From Minwuiaceae bacterium (GTDB lineage Bacteria; Pseudomonadota; Alphaproteobacteria; Minwuiales; Minwuiaceae): a stretch of DNA of 64,000 nt. A model generated the notes under the pieces. The model did not search any database. It was not told where the DNA came from and saw only the letters and a list, made by a program, of their open reading frames with translations. Positions 61,604 to 64,000 of this stretch are shown here, in pieces (the first letter of the stretch is position 1; every line of letters starts with the position of its first letter). Where the stretch lies: positions 124,001-188,000 of the forward strand of contig JANQEE010000030.1 in the NCBI GenBank assembly GCA_028278525.1, given 5' to 3'. The translations under genes and the position numbers were made by a program.

Positions 61604-62461
61604 ATGAGTGAGGCGGCGAACGCCGACATGCTCGAGTTCTGGAACGGCGACGCCGGCCAGAAATGGGTGCGGTTCCAGGATCGGATGGATGTCAGCCTGG
61701 CGCCGTTCGGGCACCGGGCGATGGACGCGGCGGGCTTGTCCGACGGGGCGACGGTGATCGACGTCGGCTGCGGCTGCGGCGACACGTCGTTCGAACTGGC
61801 CAGGCGGGTTGGGCCGTCGGGCGCGGTGCTGGGCGTCGACATTTCCGAGCCGATGCTGGTGCGGGCGCGCGAGCGGGCCGCGGCGACGAGGGCGGACAAC
61901 GTGACGTTCCGCCAGGCCGACGCGCAGGTGCAGGCATTCGATGAAGGCGCCTACGACGCGGTTTTCTCGCGCTTCGGCGTGATGTTCTTCGCGGATCCGG
62001 TCGCGGCTTTCGGCAATTTGAAGTCGGCGTTGAAGCCCGGCGGGCGGCTCGGTTTCGCCTGCTGGCAGCCGGCCAAGGACAATCCCTGGGTGCGGATTCC
62101 GGCCGGGGTGGTGAAACAGCATATCGAGCTGCCGCCGCCGCCCGGCCCGGAAGATCCCGGCGAGTTCGCGTTCGGCGATCCGGAGCGGGTGCTGCGCATC
62201 GTGTCGCAGGCCGGCTTCAGCGATGTGGAAATCGAGAAGGTCGACGCCCCGATCGCGGTCGCCGGCGGCACGGGGTTGGACGAGGCGGTCGAATTCCTGA
62301 CCCAGATGGGGCCGACCGCCCGGGCGCTGGCCGAAGCGAATGCCGGCGAGGATGTGAAGGCGCAGGTCATGGGCGATTTGCGGGAGGCCCTGGCGCCGTA
62401 CGAAACGGAAGACGGCGTCGTGATGCAATCCGGCACCTGGATCGTTTCCGCCCGGGCCTGA
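61604..62461 (+). CDS. Class I SAM-dependent methyltransferase
   Basis: 285 residues from MSEAANADMLEFWNGDAGQ (GGGAGAG upstream). Motif I TVIDVGCGCGDTSFELARRV, acid after strand 2 (LGVDISEPMLVRARER), motif II YDAVFSRFGVMFFADPVAAF, motif III LKPGGRLGFACWQPAKDNPW. The FWNGDAGQKWVRFQDRMD opening and the long C-terminal part resemble a UbiE/Methyltransf_25-type branch. Substrate unknown, small lipophilic compound likely. Confidence 0.9.
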   Translation: MSEAANADMLEFWNGDAGQKWVRFQDRMDVSLAPFGHRAMDAAGLSDGATVIDVGCGCGDTSFELARRVGPSGAVLGVDISEPMLVRARERAAATRADNVTFRQADAQVQAFDEGAYDAVFSRFGVMFFADPVAAFGNLKSALKPGGRLGFACWQPAKDNPWVRIPAGVVKQHIELPPPPGPEDPGEFAFGDPERVLRIVSQAGFSDVEIEKVDAPIAVAGGTGLDEAVEFLTQMGPTARALAEANAGEDVKAQVMGDLREALAPYETEDGVVMQSGTWIVSARA

Positions 62462-62497
62462 CGGAGGTGTGAAAAGGGGCACGCAAAAAGGGTATGA

Positions 62498-62589
62498 CTT
62501 AAAAAAGGGGACATTCATCTTTTTTCCGTGGAGTGACCCTCGTGGTCTGCACCTTTGGGGGAAAAAAGATGAATGTCCCCTTTTTTAAG
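62498..62589. repeat. 30-bp perfect inverted repeat, bidirectional terminator or MITE-like
   Basis: Arms 62498-62527 and 62560-62589, spacer 32 bases; both arms contain GGGGACATTCATC flanked by A6/T6 tracts, and imperfect pairing continues outward (GGGTATGACTT with GGGTGTGCCTT). T-rich after each arm in either direction. Such AAAAAAGGGGACATTC ends are seen around small mobile elements. It separates the methyltransferase and dioxygenase genes. Confidence 0.8.
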
Positions 62590-62664
62590 GCACACCCTTT
62601 TGCGGTGGGTTTCTCCGCGTTGCGCCGGTGGTAGAATGGACCGGCGAGCGCGGGGAGGCGGACG

Positions 62665-63519
62665 ATGGACTATAGACATATCGCGGTGAAACCGGTTGCC
62701 GGGGCGCTGGGCGCGGAGATCGAAGGCGTCGATCTGTCGCAGCCGATTGGCGACGATGTATTCGGCGAGATACGGCGCGCGTTTTTGGAGCGCCTGGTCA
62801 TCTTCTTCAGGGATCAGGACCTGACGCCGGACCAGCACAAAGCGTTCGGCCGGCGGTTCGGCACGCTGAACGTCCACCCCTATGTCAAGGCGATGGATGG
62901 CCACGAGGAAATCATCGAGATCGTCAAGGAGAAGGACGACAAGGTGAATTTCGGCGGCGGCTGGCATACGGATGTCAGCTTCCTGGAAGCTCCGGCGCTC
63001 GGCTCCGTTCTGTTCGCGCGGGACGTGCCGGAGACCGGCGGGGACACCATGTTCGCCAATCAGTATCTGGCTTACGAGACCTTGTCCGACGGCATGAAGG
63101 AACTGCTGGAGGGTATGGTCGCGGTGCATAGCGCCGGCAGCCAGTACGGCCGCCAGGGCGAGTCCCAACGCAACCGGGATAAAAGAACCGGCATGCAGCT
63201 CGCGGTGACGGAAGCGGCGGAGGAGACCACCGAGCATCCGGTGATCCGCACCCATCCGGAGACCGGGCGCAAGGCGCTCTACGTCAACGGCGCCTTCACC
63301 GAGCGGTTCAAGGGCATGACCAAGGCGGAGAGCGCGCCGCTGCTGCGTTTTCTGTTCGAGCATGCGGTGCGGCCCGAATTCACCTGCCGGTTCCGCTGGG
63401 CCGAGAACTCGATTGCGTTCTGGGACAACCGCTGTGCCCAGCACTATGCGCTGAACGACTACCACGGCCAGCGGCGCCACATGCAGCGCGTCACCATCGA
63501 CGGCGACCGGCCGTTCTAG
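62665..63519 (+). CDS. TauD/TfdA-family Fe(II)/2-oxoglutarate dioxygenase
   Basis: 284 residues. The metal triad is visible as HxD in GGWHTDVSFLEAPA and the distal His in WDNRCAQHYALNDYHGQRR; the final Arg in HMQRVTIDGDRPF binds 2-oxoglutarate. N-terminal KPVAGALGAEIEGVDLSQPI is family-typical. Known substrates include taurine, alkylsulfates and 2,4-D; none can be selected here. Confidence 0.94.
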   Translation: MDYRHIAVKPVAGALGAEIEGVDLSQPIGDDVFGEIRRAFLERLVIFFRDQDLTPDQHKAFGRRFGTLNVHPYVKAMDGHEEIIEIVKEKDDKVNFGGGWHTDVSFLEAPALGSVLFARDVPETGGDTMFANQYLAYETLSDGMKELLEGMVAVHSAGSQYGRQGESQRNRDKRTGMQLAVTEAAEETTEHPVIRTHPETGRKALYVNGAFTERFKGMTKAESAPLLRFLFEHAVRPEFTCRFRWAENSIAFWDNRCAQHYALNDYHGQRRHMQRVTIDGDRPF

Positions 63520-63567
63520 CGCCGAACACTTTTGTCCCGGCAGTCTTAATCAACGGAGGCATCGACG

Positions 63568-64000
63568 ATGCAGACCGACGTCATCAAATGCGAGGTCGCG
63601 GACCACATCGCCGTGGTCACGATGGACAAACCGCCGGTCAACGCCCAGGACCGGCAGTTCCACGAAGAAACCATGGCGGTGTTCGACGGCTTAAGCGACC
63701 GCGACGACGTACGGGTCGCGGTGCTGACCGGGGCGGGCAAGGTGTTTTCGGCCGGCGCCGACATCAAGGGGCGGGTCGGGGTGGAGCGTCAGCCGGGCGA
63801 CGGCTGGCAGCATAGCCGCCGGGCGCGGGAATGCTTCCATTCGATCATGGAATGCCGGAAGCCGGTGATCGGTGCGATCAACGGGCCGGCGCTTGGTGCC
63901 GGGCTGGCGCTGGCGGCGTCCTGCGACATCCTGATCGCGTCGGAGAACGGTTCGCTCGGCCTGCCGGAGATCGACGTCGGGCTGCTCGGTGGCGGGCGGC
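63568..64000 (+). CDS. Enoyl-CoA hydratase/isomerase family protein, cut by window edge
   Basis: First 144 residues visible, starting MQTDVIKCEVADHIAVVTMD with GGAGG upstream. Oxyanion-hole motifs AGKVFSAGADIKG and INGPALGAGLALAASCDILI, then GSLGLPEIDVGLLGGGR; the second catalytic Glu (PEIDVGLLGG) is present. Crotonase fold; acts on acyl-CoA esters. The remainder lies beyond the window. Confidence 0.93.
   Translation, partial: MQTDVIKCEVADHIAVVTMDKPPVNAQDRQFHEETMAVFDGLSDRDDVRVAVLTGAGKVFSAGADIKGRVGVERQPGDGWQHSRRARECFHSIMECRKPVIGAINGPALGAGLALAASCDILIASENGSLGLPEIDVGLLGGGR

Noticed and set aside
1-64000. tRNA or rRNA genes
   Set aside because: No cloverleaf-like or rRNA-conserved stretches were noticed in the intergenic regions; a tRNAscan run would be decisive.

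Overview
The window is a GC-rich stretch of what looks like an alphaproteobacterial chromosome, probably Rhodospirillales-like. The signs are strong GC3 bias with long antisense shadow ORFs, many solute importers (two Dpp-type, one TTT-type, one Liv-type), Bug-type receptors, tandem chemoreceptors and dispersed GC-rich palindromes. The genus cannot be named from sequence alone. No rRNA, tRNA, CRISPR array, intact IS element or phage genes were seen.

Layout. 1-1241: end of a Dpp-type importer operon. 1468-3335: SDR then MDR oxidoreductase pair. 3686-6430: a membrane domain fused to a renalase-like FAD oxidoreductase. 6550-13246: RidA, a tripartite tricarboxylate-type transporter (TctC-TctB-TctA), an M24 peptidase-like enzyme and a threonine-aldolase-like PLP enzyme, read leftward, with a divergent GntR regulator and a 14-bp palindrome between. 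13264-21110: a complete Dpp-type importer (A-D-F-B-C) followed by a cytoplasmic phosphodiesterase/phosphatase, with a divergent DeoR regulator. 21155-24951: an accessory island with a SycD-like TPR chaperone and a large Ser-rich-N-terminus protein carrying a GxSxG lipase elbow. 25246-33978: TTC38-like TPR protein, TetR, fasciclin, cupin, multicopper oxidase with cytochrome c', DUF1194, an ACT-domain protein divergent from dapA, and DUF4242. 34077-44828: cyclase-TPR fusion, PNPOx-fold protein, Hdr-like Fe-S protein, acyl-CoA ligase, acyl-CoA dehydrogenase, response regulator, S9 peptidase and an ABC-2 permease. 44825-49707: a complete Liv-type importer. 50090-55391: two tandem chemoreceptors made by a ~2.4 kb duplication, then TetR. 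55601-64000: small redox and catabolic enzymes, including a glutaredoxin-DinB gene with an in-frame TGA where the first catalytic Cys should be, ending in a truncated enoyl-CoA hydratase.

How it fits together. Most genes serve uptake and oxidation of organic compounds (peptide-like, carboxylate, branched-chain amino-acid-like and fatty-acid substrates), each importer having its own enzymes and a local regulator. Five points stand out: the candidate selenocysteine glutaredoxin-DinB protein (57646-56888), the chaperone/lipase-like secreted protein pair (24951-21155), the chemoreceptor duplication with its regulator remnant, a hairpin element present twice with base-paired but different outer stems (39471-39536 and 47494-47567), and two unusual fusions (membrane-FAD and cyclase-TPR). 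All calls rest on reading the translated sequence; no database search was run.
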